Part shown: one piece after another, positions 43,090 through 53,394 of the stretch | How positions within the stretch are numbered: position 1 is the stretch's first letter | Layout: each line of letters starts with the position of its first letter | Assembly: GCA_009760885.1 (NCBI GenBank) | Contig: CM019699.1 | Span: forward strand, 42,544,268 to 42,608,267 | DNA: 64,000 nt | Reading direction: 5' to 3' | Source: Achatina immaculata | Lineage: Eukaryota; Mollusca; Gastropoda; Stylommatophora; Achatinidae | The notes under the pieces: generated by a model | Seen by the model: the letters and a program-made list of their open reading frames with translations, nothing else | Told to the model about the DNA's origin: nothing | Database searches by the model: none | Made by a program: the position numbers and the translations under genes

Positions 43090-44890
43090 AATTTAATAGG
43101 GTGTGTGCAATTATTTCTGCATTCGCCTTGGGAAAACTGGTGCTGAAAATTATGAAATTTTACCATCAGCTTTTAGTGAGTCCTGCCTAAGTCAATCGAA
43201 GACATATGAGTGGTTTTCCCACTTCAAAAGTGAACGCTGATCATTTGAAGATGGCCACCACTCTGGCAGAATATCCACCTCCCACACTGATAAAACTGTG
43301 GCACATGTGCTAACTGAAATCTAACTGTCAGAACTTACACAAAGTACCAGACATCCCACCAAACACAAATTATACACTTTCTCAAACTAACACCAGACTC
43401 AAGAATAAATTAGTGAACAAATCATCAGATCCCAACCCCCTAAAGTTGTGTGCACTGGAGACCACAGAATCCTACCCAAAGGACTGGATCCATGCATACA
43501 CTGATGGGTCAGTGTTCAAGGAAACAGACAATGCAGGATATGGGGTACTCATAATATTTCCAGACAAGACAACAAGCCACATTTCTGCTCCTTGTGTTTC
43601 TCACTGCTCCAATTATGATGCAGAGATGCAGGCAATATTAACAGCCCTGGCAGCCACCACCACCAAATACAAAAACAGTACCTCCCACTCAAAAAAAAAC
43701 ATTGTTATTTTCTCAGACTCCCAGTCTGCTCTCCAGACCCTTGAAAATTGGATGCTATTACAACTGACATACTCAGTGCAATAAACCAACTTACCTCCTA
43801 TGACATCAAGACCACCCTACAGTGGATACCAGGGCACATAGATATCAGAGGAAATGAATGTGCTGACAGATTGGCAAAGAGTGGAGCCACCATGTCACAG
43901 CCCCACATCCCCACCAACATGAGAACAGCTAAACACATTATACACAACAACTGCAAGCAGCAGTGGATGGACAGCTGGGCCAGTCATCCAACTGGAAGAT
44001 CCCTATATACACACCTACCAAAGCCTAACCCTGGAGACCACATCACCAGTTTATGTCATAGAGACCAATGCACAATCTTCAGGTTGTGAACGGAACATAT
44101 CACCCTCAATAAGCACTTACACAGATTGACCACTGACAACACACCATACTGCATGCACTGTATCAGACAAGAAGAAGAAACTGTTAAACGCCACCTGCTG
44201 GACTGCAGTGCACTGAAGGATCTTCGGAAGAATCTGATGCCACAAAACTCCCTAATCACCGACATTCTGTACGGAGATGTAGAATGGCTGAAGAGAACCT
44301 GTACATTTCATTATCTGGCACAAGGAAAAAGAGTGCAAACTTGTAAACCTGGGGATTGGAAAAGTCAAAGTCAAAAGTAGGAATAACAGCTTCTACTTGC
44401 CATAAAATTCTAAAAGAATATTTGGGTATCAAAGATGCGTTAGCGAAACTTGTGCCCCGTCTCCTGTTTGCAGAGCAAAAGGAAGATGACATGCCAATTT
44501 GCATTGATGTCTTTGAGCAAGCCCAAAACAATCCCAACTTCATGCCATCGATAATCACTGGTAATGAGAAGTGGGTATGATCTGGAAACAAAGCTAATGT
44601 TATTCCAATGGAGAACATAATCATCTCCTCAACTGAAGAAGTGGCTGGTGAAGTCTAGTGTCAAGACCATGTTGACTGTGTTATTTGACACTGATGGCTT
44701 AATTCATCATGAATTAGAGAATATCCTAGATGACAGACAGTGAACATAGAATGACTACAAGCAGGCCTACAACGCCTTTGTGATGCTGCGCACAGACATT
44801 GTCCTGAGAAGTGGCGTACCAGCAACTGGATCCCTTACCATGACAATGCCCCTGCACGTCTGTCAAAACAAATTAATTGTTGGTAAAACA
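43090..44890 (+). pseudogene. mariner transposase pseudogene (split)
   Basis: The 5' part (43110-43325) decodes with stops to fragments of the helix-turn-helix region: LGKTGAENYEILPSAFS-like, YEWFSHFKS-like and HSGRISTSHTDKTV-like stretches. After the inserted LINE the frame gives VGITASTCHKILKEYLGIKD, LVPRLLFAEQ, then IITGNEKWV near 44555-44580, where the first catalytic Asp is Asn. Later blocks include a D-G-L-I-H-H-E-type region and W-x-x-Y-H-D-N-A-P-A-R near 44830-44860 with the second Asp. The third Asp region is poorly preserved. It is a different lineage from the 7098 mariner. Confidence 0.82.
43330..44370 (+). pseudogene. I-type LINE fragment with RNase H, nested in mariner
   Basis: RNase H domain with all four acidic blocks: DWIHAYTDGSVF (43480), CSNYDAEMQAILTALA (43610), IVIFSDSQSALQTLENW (43705), then after a one-base frameshift near 43755 TLQWIPGHIDIRGNECADRL (43815). 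Downstream come CTIFRL then a stop, LTTDNTPYCMHCIRQEEETV, HLLDCSALKDLR and a C terminus near 44380. The tail is AAAGTCAAAGTCAAAAG. It differs in sequence from the copy at 42222. Confidence 0.88.
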
Positions 44891-45177
44891 TCACATTCTG
44901 CTGCTTCCACATCTTCCATACTCACCTGACTTAGCTTCCTGTGACTTCTTCTTGTTCCCACATCCGAAGAAAACACTGAAAGTTTGCAGATTCGGTTAAG
45001 TTGAAGAGATTCAAACAAACATGACAAGACAAATGAAGGTGCCTCCATAAATGGCATGACCATTGGAACAAGTTTATACAATCACAAGGAGACTACTATG
45101 AAGGAGACCAGACTAAAACTAGGTCAATTAGTCACACACAAAAATTCAGTCTCAGAACTTTGTGAACAGGCTTTGTA

Positions 45178-45270
45178 TATTCTTCATTTATTCAACAGAT
45201 GTCTTGCCCTCACATGTTTATTACTATTCTTCATTTATTTAATGGCTGCCATGCTTTCAGTTATTTAACT
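45178..45270. repeat. ~50-bp tandem repeat, third part
   Basis: Two units with TTCATTTATTCAACAG/TTTATTTAATGGCTGCCATG, continuing the array at 42070-42212 on the other side of the mariner. Confidence 0.8.
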
Positions 45271-45660
45271 ATTTTTTCCTTCAACATGTTCCATGTTAAC
45301 ATTCTACTCACAGTAAAACATTACAGAATTTGACTGTTACATTCAAGTATATATCCACACACAAAAAATGTCACAATTTCAGATATTTCTAAAAGACTTA
45401 AGTTTATATTCCCACACATAAAAAAAATGTCACAGTTTCAGATATTTCTAAAAGACAAAGTTGTAAGTAAAAGAATAAAATTGCTGCTTATATATAAATT
45501 ACACATGAACGAGTAAACCTATTGCACATGGAAGGACACAGTAAAACTGTACATGAATGCTTCACATACAAGAAAATAAGTCACTCTACCAAATCAATGC
45601 AAACTTGTTACTGATATTTTCTTTCAAGAAGAAAAAAAAGGCAGAAAATAATAAACTCAC
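45271..45660. other. intron sequence with a 62-bp duplication
   Basis: Two adjacent copies with ATGTCACARTTTCAGATATT and TCTAAAAGAC at 45365-45455; nothing else seen. Confidence 0.6.
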
Positions 45661-45842
45661 GGATTCTCAGTGGTGTTGAACAAGAGCAGGGAACTGACTG
45701 AGGAGATATTGCGTGGGAGACCACCCAATCCTTCTTCCTGATGATTCTGGTCTTTGCGTGTCCTAGTGCCCAAATGTACATTGTAAAACTGGAGCTTCTC
45801 TTTCAGCACCTTGTCATCCACATAAGCGTGTTTTTCTTGCAC
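45661..45842 (-). CDS. WASHC1, exon 3
   Basis: Encodes VQEKHAYVDDKVLKEKLQFY, a variable linker, then EEGLGGLPRNISSVSSLLLF and NTTEN, among the most conserved WASH segments. Acceptor CCCATCTGCCAG at 45843; donor ATCC/GTGAGT at 45660. Entry is phase 0 and exit phase 2 (Pro codon completed in exon 4). Confidence 0.93.
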
Positions 45843-46100
45843 CTGGCAGATGGGGACCAAGTACTTGTTAAGTAACAGTACTATAGTATTACAAATTTCT
45901 TTCTGCTAGTGCCTATGTAATGTACATGTCAATTTGTGACACATTTGTGACAGAGTCTGAGTGGGAAATCTTTAGGAGAAGACAACATTAACTACTGCTT
46001 GTAATGTAAATGTTACATTCTGAAGATATTTTCTGGTTTATGACTTTTTCAGAATGTAGTGATCTGCCTCATCTTCATGCTTTGATATTTCTATTTTTAT
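45843..46100. other. intron sequence
   Basis: No feature recognised apart from the exon 3 acceptor. Confidence 0.5.
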
Positions 46101-46198
46101 GTCCGTAAGTATTCAAAGTGTTTTATGTTTGCAAGTATTCAAAGTGTTTGATGTTTGTTAATATTCAAAGTGTTTTGTGTTTGTAAATGTTCAAAATG
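46100..46198. repeat. ~26-bp tandem repeat
   Basis: Four copies of TATTCAAAGTGTTTTATGTT-type sequence. Confidence 0.88.
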
Positions 46199-46466
46199 TA
46201 TGCAGGAAACTTTCCTCTGTAGAGAGGGGAACAACAACACAACTACTTCTGATCATCAGAGGAAGTCCCTCCACCACCCACCCCCCCCAAGACAAGTGTT
46301 CCAGTCCTATTGAACCTGACATTCTAAGGGTGATCACTTCATCTCTACTCAGGACTTTAATAGGGCCGAAACACTTGTCTGGGGGGGGGGGGGGGGGTAC
46401 TTCCTCTGATGATCTGAAGGAGTTCTGTTGTTGTTCCGTTCTCTATAGTAGAGAGTTTCCTGCATA
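46199..46466. mobile_element. foldback (MITE-like) element with ~110-bp inverted arms
   Basis: Left arm from TATGCAGGAAACTTTCCTCT to about 46313 and right arm from about 46340 to AGTTTCCTGCATA are inverted copies. Shared blocks are GGAACAACAACA, GATCATCAGAGGAAGT, a C or G run and AGACAAGTGTTCC. About 30 bp of spacer lies between. The right arm has an 18-base G run that reads as C in the left arm. No coding capacity. Confidence 0.82.
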
Positions 46467-46750
46467 CAGAGAACAAAAGCTGAGATTGATCACTTTATCA
46501 CTACAAATTAGTCCTAACATTTGTGACAGAGAACAAAAGCTAAGATTGATCACTTTATCTCTACAAATTAGTCCTAACATTTGTGACAGAGAACAAAAGC
46601 TAAGATTGATCACTTTATCTCTACAAATTAGTCCTAACATTTGTGACAGAGAACAAAAGCTAAGATTGATCACTTTATCTCTACAAATTAGTCCTAACAT
46701 TTGTGACAGAGAACAAAAGCTAAGATCACTATCACTTTATCTCTACAAAT
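46467..46750. repeat. 60-bp minisatellite, main block
   Basis: Nearly five copies of a 60-bp unit containing GAACAAAAGCTAAGATTGAT and CACTTTATCTCTACAAATTA. The array resumes at 48419 after the inserted dispersed repeat. Confidence 0.96.
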
Positions 46751-48415
46751 GGTTCTAAGGACTGTAATAGCTGGAGGTGGGGTTAGGGATAACTCCACTC
46801 CAATTAAATGTCTCCATGGCGTACGTCTCAAATAGCCTCTGATAGTCCAAGTTCAGCTCCTGGCCTTCTCGTGGAGGAAATGTTTAAACTGACAGGAGAA
46901 GGGGAGAAAGGTGAATATCTGGTGCCTGAAAACCAGACGCTTTCAGGAAGATGAGACTCATTAGCCTTGGCTGGTAGCACATCTAGAAGAAGGAAAGCTC
47001 CTGCTCACTGTTGGCAAGATTCTTCACCTGCCGCACATGGGGTGAAACTTCTCCCGGCCAATGAAGAAAAATGTGACTAGGGTTGCCGCATGGTGCCGTT
47101 GTGGAAAAGGTGATGGAAAGGATTCAGTGAAGCAGCCAGTAGTCTCGTGGTCAGAGCTACTCATATTATGGCACCTCTGTTCTAGAGTCCGGGCACGTCC
47201 TATATACATTCATAATGGCTCAAATGCCTAAACCAGCTCAACCCAGGAGTTAAACTAAGACTTTGCTGGTGAGATTCTTCGGCTGCTGCACATGGGGGGA
47301 AATTTCTCCCAGCCAATGAAGAAATATGCAATTAGGGTTGCCATGTGGTGCCACTGTGAAAAAAGTGATGGAAAGGATTAGGTGAAGTTTAATTGGTATG
47401 GCCAGCAGACTTGCAGTGAGGGCTACTCATAACACGTCACCTCTGCTCTAGAGGCCAGCCACATCCTATATACACCCATAATGGGGCAATATGGCTAAGC
47501 CAGCTTAACCCAGGGGTAAAACGAATGCTACATATATCACAGTTCTTCCTCTCTAGAGGCCGGTCACGTCCTATATACACCCATACTGGGATAATACGCC
47601 TAAACTGGCTTAACCCAGGGCTGAAACTCACTAGTGGTGAGAATTCGTCCTCCTGGACAAAAGCTCCGTCCTGGTCACCACCAGGAAGGATAGCGGCCAT
47701 GACCACAAAATGCTGAAGTCGGAGACACTGGACCAGTGCAGTCTAAACAGGCAACCACCTCTCACCTGACTGGGATAAATTATATCCAAATCACGTTGAG
47801 GTTTTCCGGTGAGAAAGTCCAACTCTAGACTGGATGGGCAACCATCTCTCACCCATTCATTCATTCATTTCCATGTCCCCTGTGGAACTTTGCCTCCCTA
47901 ACAGCATTCCTATAGGCCTCTCAGTTGTAAGCAAGATGGCCTGTTGCTGATGCATCCATTTGCAGTTCATCAATGATGTCTTGCAGCCATCTTCACCTTG
48001 GTCTTCCTCTCCTTCTTTTTCCCATTATGTACCCTTCCAAGATGGTTTTCTCTAGATTATCATGACATTTAATGTGTCCAAAATATTTAAGTTTTCTCTG
48101 TTTAATCCTCTTTACTAGCCAGCCTTGTTCAGTATTAAGTTCTTGTAGTATGGATATATCCCGGTGGGGATATATTCATATCCAAACCACGTTGAGGTTT
48201 TCCGGTGAGAAAGTCCAACTCTAGACTAAACTGGTGCAACGAAAACCACAGTGTCACGCAATGCCGCTTCTGTGGCCCACCAAGAATATAGGCCCAAGCC
48301 CCACGATGCTCTGAACCTCCATTCTAAGTGAGACTATCGCGAGAACCATAGAAGTAAATTCAATAGGATCACGGGGTGATCTTGGTGGTAGGAGCAAACG
48401 AAGAAGAAGAAGAAG
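46751..48415 (+). repeat. 1.5-kb modular dispersed repeat, copy 4
   Basis: Starts GGTTCTAAGGACTGTAATAG and ends (GAA)n-GATC, with the same internal modules as copy 1 in the opposite orientation: CTAAACCGGCTTAACCCAGG-type and GGTTTTCCGGTGAGAAAGTC-type. It is inserted inside the 60-bp array, units of which flank both sides. A LINE 3' end (47854-48160) has inserted into it between TCTCACCC and GGTGGGGATA. Without it the copy is about 1.36 kb. Confidence 0.82.
47854..48160 (-). mobile_element. LINE 3' end (same family as 35456-40808)
   Basis: Minus strand; ends in the ATTC/GAAT tail and matches the last 280 bp of the LINE at 40530-40800, including the gene end (GGGAAAAAGAAGGAGAGGAA equivalent) and GGCAAAGTTCC tail region. 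Strongly 5' truncated. Confidence 0.85.
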
Positions 48416-48418
48416 ATC

Positions 48419-48475
48419 TCCACAAATTAGTCCTAACATTTGTGACAGAGAATAAAAGTTGAGATAAAGGTGTCT
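48419..48475. repeat. 60-bp minisatellite, last unit
   Basis: One unit with CACAAATTAGTCCTAACATT and GTGACAGAGAATAAAAG, continuing the array broken at 46750. Confidence 0.88.
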
Positions 48476-48588
48476 GAGGGTGAGATTGCTCACTCCTCAT
48501 TCTTAAGTGAAGGTTCCAGTACTCAGCCAGTGGATGACTTTGCCAGTGCTTATTCAATCTATTACATGATATCTCACACTCTTCTATC
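48476..48588. other. intron sequence
   Basis: No feature recognised. Confidence 0.4.
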
Positions 48589-48742
48589 TTTCTCATTACA
48601 TGATGTCTTACAGTGTTTTCCTCATTCATTACATGATGTTTCACAATGTTCTGTCTTCCTTGTTCATTACAAGATGTTTCAGTGCTCTACCATCTTCCTT
48701 GTTCATTACAAGATGTTTCAGTTCTCTATATTCTCACTCACT
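48589..48742. repeat. ~38-bp degenerate tandem repeat
   Basis: Five units built on TCATTACAAGATGTTTCAGT and TCTTCCTTG. Confidence 0.9.
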
Positions 48743-49084
48743 ACTTCTTGGTGAGGCAGGAATGCAGCCAGGACATGAGCCAAGATTATTGCATGGCCTT
48801 TTCTCATTGCTGTATGTGTGTCCTGATTTTCTCAAACTGGGCCATTTGTAGGCTGACACACTCCATCTTTGGCAGCCTGGGTGACCTTGTGTTATCAATA
48901 ATGGGGGCACTAACCTGGGCATCACTGCTCAAGTACCTACCAGAGAAAAGGTCCCGCTGCTTGCATGAAAATCACGTGAATCACACACAGAATCATTGGA
49001 CATGGTGTAATCAACACCAGTTTCACGGGGGAGCTCCACTCCGTGATGAAAACAAGCACAATTTTTCATGCACTCAGACAGAAG
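48743..49084. other. intron sequence
   Basis: No gene recognised; short open frames on both strands show no familiar motif. Confidence 0.45.
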
Positions 49085-49430
49085 GTATGGACACTGTCCG
49101 TACTGTCCACCATCTTCAACTGGCACAGATATCATCCATACTGTCCACCATCTTTGATTAGCACAGACACTGTCCATACTGTCCACCGTCTTCGACTGGC
49201 ACAGACATTGTCCATACTGTCCACCGTCTTTGACTGGCATAGATACCGTCTGTACTGTCCACCATCTTCAACTGGCACAGACACAGTCCATACTGTCCAC
49301 TGTCTTTGACTGGCACAGATACCGTCCATACTGTCCACCATCTTCGACTGGCATAGACACCATCCATAATGTCCACCATCTTTGACTGGCATAGATACCG
49401 TCCATACTGTCCATCATCTTTGAGTGGAAG
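49085..49430. repeat. ~38-bp minisatellite
   Basis: Nine copies with GTCCATACTGTCCACCATCT and TCGACTGGCACAGA, followed by two copies of a 39-bp unit with CTCCCTGGAACTGGAAACTT at 49447-49520. Confidence 0.95.
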
Positions 49431-49520
49431 TCATTACATCTTGTATCTCCCTGGAACTGGAAACTTGATGTTATTTGCAACTGATATATCTCCCTGGAAC
49501 TGGAAACTTGATGTTCTTTG

Positions 49521-49907
49521 CAATGTTGAGAAACACCGCTGTGTTGGAATGGGAACAGGTTGCGGCAGCTATTTTTCTCAGTCCCTGAGTGCAACTACAA
49601 AAGCAGAGCCTGCCCAGTACACAGACTCCACCACTATGGGGACTATGGTGATCTCTGGCCTATTAACCAGTCTAGGCCTGCTACTAATGAAGCTGTGGAA
49701 CAAGGTCTTGCTCAACAATGGTTCACCAACCCTGATGCTAGCATGTCAGCACTGACTGCCAATTCAGGCAGAATCTTTACCGTTTCCTCATTCATTCATT
49801 ATATATCAGAGTGTTTCTCTCTTCATTATTCATTACATGATTCCTGTTGACATTCTAATGAATTTCTTTATATATTATATTCCTATGTCTGCAGATTCTT
49901 ATGAATA
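49521..49907. other. intron sequence
   Basis: Nothing recognised except short TTCATTCATTATAT-type repeats at 49790-49840. Confidence 0.45.
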
Positions 49908-49911
49908 TTAA

Positions 49912-50618
49912 CTCTTCCCGTGCAGGAGGAAAAACACGGACGTGTTCTGGAGTGCGGGAGTAAAAACACGGGTCTTGACTGTAAGGGGGTCTAGTTGTAA
50001 AATGGAATGGAAAACAGTAGTTCCACGTACTTCCGTATACTTACTATGTTTCAAAGTATAGCTAAATGAATGAAAATTTCATAAATGCAGAGTTTTTTAG
50101 GAAAAAAGAAGTAATGTGATGTTTTTAGACACTGACTGTGGCCAGCTCACCATCGGTTAGGTCTAGATCTGCGCTACTTACCCCTACTTACCATCTGAGA
50201 TGTGCAGATCTACTTGTCGATCTCGTATTGTGACTCCGTATTGCATTCTCGCTGAATGAATGTCTGAACTAACCTCCTAACTACTCCTAACTACTTCTCC
50301 AGTCGTCTAAATATGTCTAGATCTACTTAGAAAACATTCAAGAGCAGCGGGGTGGGCATAGGCTATGTCCATACCCCTATCTACATTGTCAAAAATTGAA
50401 AAATTTCCATGCTTCGCGTCCTTGTTCTTGCTCAGCATCGCTCGTAACTAGGCACGCATTCTCCATTTTGAAAGTGTCACCGGAATCGCGGACAAAATAT
50501 GTACAATCTAAATGTTACACCGCTTGTTTTAATGAAACAAACAATGTCACTAAAGTGACCATACGGTAGTTTAGGGACACTTCCAGTGTCACTATATCGA
50601 CCAAACGCACGGAAAGAG
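49912..50618. mobile_element. piggyBac-like MITE, 707 bp
   Basis: TTAA at 49908-49911 and 50619-50622 flanks a 707-bp non-coding insert. Terminal repeats agree at 11 of 12 bases (left CTCTTCCCGTGC, right inward CTCTTTCCGTGC) and share the CTCTTTCC start with the autonomous-type element at 36315. The interior has ACACGG repeats near the left end. Likely non-autonomous, mobilised by a related transposase. Confidence 0.85.
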
Positions 50619-50730
50619 TTAAAGTCTTACAAAATAGAAGAACAAACTAGTAGCAGCAAATGTGATGCCTGAGAATTGTATGTGTCTCATACATGATACA
50701 GATATTCTGGTTATCTTAACTTTCAGATAC

Positions 50731-50907
50731 CTTGAAGTGTGAATGCTTAATCTCCCGAAGTCCATCTGTTGTGGCAAAAGCAGTTCTAAACGGCTGTAAC
50801 TTATCATCTGCGGGATATTTGGCACTTGCAAATACTTTTGTTGCCTTATTGCTCCCTTTGAGTTTGTCTACTCTTGCTGAGGCTAAATTGACACGATCAT
50901 TAATTTT
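50731..50907 (-). CDS. WASHC1, exon 2 (as recognised)
   Basis: Encodes KINDRVNLASARVDKLKGSN, KATKVFASAKYPADDKLQPF and a linker to HSHFK: the coiled WASH homology region that binds the rest of the complex. Donor is CAAG/GTATCT at 50730, phase 0, leading into VQEKH of exon 3. Acceptor choice is TCTCTCAG at 50908, which keeps frame, or CTAACAG at 50918, which does not fit a phase-0 junction. Confidence 0.88.
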
Positions 50908-50939
50908 CTGAGAGAAACTGTTAGAGATGCACACAGCAA

Positions 50940-52782
50940 AACATGTCCACCATCAGTACAAATATGTGCAGCAACAAACAGATCTACCATCAGTACAAAT
51001 ATGTGCAGTAACAAACACATCTATCACCAGTACAAATATGTGCAGCAACAAACAGATCTACCACCAGTACAAATATGTGCAGCAACAAACACATCTACCA
51101 TCAGTACAAATATGTGCAGCAACAAACACATCTATCACCAGTACAAATATGTGCAGCAACAAACAGATCTATCACCAGTACAAATATGTGCAGCAACAAA
51201 CACATCTACCATCAGTGCAAATATGTGCAGCAACAAACAGATCTATCACCAGTACAAATATGTGCAGCAACAAACACATCTATCACCAGTACAAATATGT
51301 GCAGCAACAAACACATCTACCATCAGTGCAAATATGTGCAGCAACAAACAGATCTATCACTAGTACAAATATGTGCAGCAACAAACAGATCTATCACCAG
51401 TACAAATATGTGCAGCAACAAACAGATCTATCACCAGTACAAATATGTGCAGCAACAAACACATCTATCACCAGTACAAATATGTGCAGCAACAAACACA
51501 TCTACCATCAGTACAAATATGTGCAGCAACAAACAGATCTATCACCAGTACAAATATGTGCAGCAACAAACACATCTACCATCAGTACAAATATGTGCAG
51601 CAACAAACATATCTACCATCAGTACAAATATGTGCAGCAACAAACACATCTACCATCAGTACAAATATGTGCAGCAACAAACACATCTACCATCAGTACA
51701 AATATGTGGAGGAACAAACACATCTACCATCAGTGCAAATATGTGGAGCAACAGACAGATCTACCATCAGTACAAATATGTGCAGCAACAAACACATCTA
51801 TCACCAGTACAAATATGTGCAGCAACAAACACATCTATCACCAGTACAAATATGTGCAGCAACAAACACATCTATCACCAGTACAAATATGTGCAGCAAC
51901 AAACACATCTATCACCAGTACAAATATGTGCAGCAACAAACACATCTATCACCAGTACAAATATGTGCAGCAACAAACACATCTACCATCAGTACAAATA
52001 TGTGCAGCAACAAACACATCTATCACCAGTACAAATATATGCAGCAACAAACACATCTACCATCAGTACAAATATGTGCAGCAACAAACACATCTACCAT
52101 CAGTACAAATATGTGCAGCAACAAACACATAACCACCAGTACAAATATGTGCAGCAACAAACACATCTATCACCAGTACAAATATGTGCAGCAACAAACA
52201 GATCTATCACCAGTACAAATATGTGCAGTAACAAACAGATCTATCACCAGTACAAATATGTGCAGCAACAAACAGATCTATCACCAGTACAAATATGTGC
52301 AGCAACAAACAGATCTACCACCAGTACAAATATGTGCAGCAACAGACAGATCTATCACCAGTACAAATATGTGGAGAAACAAACAGATCTACCACCAGTA
52401 CAAATATGTGGAGAAACAAACAGATCTATCACCAGTACAAATATGTGGAGCAACAGACAGATCTACCACCAGTACAAATATGTAGAACAACAAACAGATC
52501 TACCACCAGTACAAATATGTGGAGAAACAAACAGATCTATCACCAGTACAAATATGTGGAGCAACAAACAGATCTACCACCAGTACAAATATGTAGAACA
52601 ACAAACAGATCTACCACCAGTACAAATATGTGGAGCAACAAACAGATCTACCACCAGTACAAATATGTGGAGCAACAAACAGATCTACCACCAGTACAAA
52701 TATGTGGAGCAACAAACAGATCTACCACCAGTACAAATATGTGGAGCAACAAACAGATCTACCACCAGTACAACTTGAGACT
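50940..52782. repeat. 37-bp minisatellite, ~50 copies
   Basis: Units contain ACAAATATGTGCAGCAACAA and ATCTATCACCAGT or ATCTACCATCAGT. The left two thirds has GCAGCAAC; from 52365 the unit switches to GGAGCAAC or GGAGAAAC. It fills almost the whole first WASHC1 intron. The unit has no stop in any forward frame, so long frames (up to 567 codons) appear; they are not genes. Confidence 0.98.
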
Positions 52783-52954
52783 ACAGAAGCTACAGAAAAA
52801 GAAACAAAAAGTTGAAGAAATATGTAAGATAACCTGTTCAGGAATTACCCAGACTTCTCTCTTGTCTAAAAATATCATCTAACAAGTTATAAATGTAATA
52901 AATTTCACACAAATTCAAATCAAATAACAATAAGAAAACATTACAGGTACTTAC

Positions 52955-53062
52955 CTTGTCCAGATACTCTAAAGCATCTGCTATCTGGTGAATGGTTTCT
53001 TCTCTACGCAAGTCTGGAGGAATGGTTGGGACATTGAAGCCCTGGCTACCCATGATGGTCAT
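52955..53062 (-). CDS. WASHC1, first coding exon
   Basis: Encodes NVPTIPPDLRREETIHQIAD and ALEYLDK, the N-terminal signature of WASH. Start is MTIMGSQG at 53062 or the internal Met at 53053; both are in frame. Donor GACAAG/GTAAGT at 52954, phase 0. The next expected residues (V-S-x-D-I-F-type block) are not found directly downstream; see the finding on the missing segment. Confidence 0.9.
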
Positions 53063-53108
53063 TTGGTTATGGCTGTATTTCAATATCAGTACATTACACA
53101 AACAAGAA

Positions 53109-53394
53109 CTGAAACAAAATAATACAAATATTGAGAATAAATGTTAGATTTAACACAATCAAAAATATCAAGATTAAATGTGAGGTTTTACATCATAAAA
53201 AGGTCAAGCTGAAATTGTTACATATGATAAAGTGTGAAAACCTAAAATTTAAATGGCTTAAATTATCACTTCTAGCATCCATCCTGTGTGGCAGAACAGG
53301 TAGGAGGCTGTGGTTCAAGTCCAAGAAGGCAAAGAGAAGAGCAGAAAATGAAACACTAAAACTGACAGACCTCCATGAGTACTCCAGCAGATAA
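53109..53394. other. region upstream of WASHC1 first coding exon
   Basis: AT-rich, no recognisable promoter elements; an acceptor-like TTTGTTTCAG lies at its edge. Confidence 0.4.

Larger units (their letters stand above)
42879..45175 (+). mobile_element. second mariner element, interrupted
   Basis: Ends match for ~30 bp: left TGAGGGCTGTTTACAAAGTT, right read inward CAAAGCCTGTTCACAAAGTT, each continuing into C-G/A-rich then GAATTTTT. TA flanks both ends (42877-42878 and 45176-45177). A LINE fragment (43330-44370) sits in the middle; without it the element is about 1.25 kb, the usual mariner size. Flanks are 50-bp repeat units. Confidence 0.92.
27971..53062 (-). other. WASHC1 gene span (start codon to stop)
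   Basis: Host gene for the nucleation-promoting subunit of the endosomal WASH complex. Five coding exons are placed at 52955-53062, 50731-50907, 45661-45842, 41682-41893 and 27971-28656. Phases are 0, 0, 2 and 1 at the four visible junctions, and the pieces total 454 codons. With the roughly 23 residues missing between the first two, the protein would be about 477 aa, close to the vertebrate length. Introns are 2.0, 4.9, 3.8 and 13.0 kb and are filled with mobile elements. An acceptor-like TTTGTTTCAG at 53109 suggests an upstream 5' UTR exon. Confidence 0.88.

Noticed and set aside
46177..46758. 193-codon plus-strand open frame
   Set aside because: Spans the foldback element and the 60-bp array; the repeated REQKLRLITLSLQ is the array unit.
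48646..49161. 171-codon plus-strand frame as an extra host exon
   Set aside because: Partly covers tandem repeats, no familiar domain, and on the wrong strand for WASHC1.
50927..52778. Very long overlapping open frames (up to 567 codons) rich in NKHIYHQYKYVQQQT-like repeats
   Set aside because: They follow a 37-bp tandem repeat that lacks stops in every forward frame and lies in a WASHC1 intron; the three frames read the same repeat in rotation.
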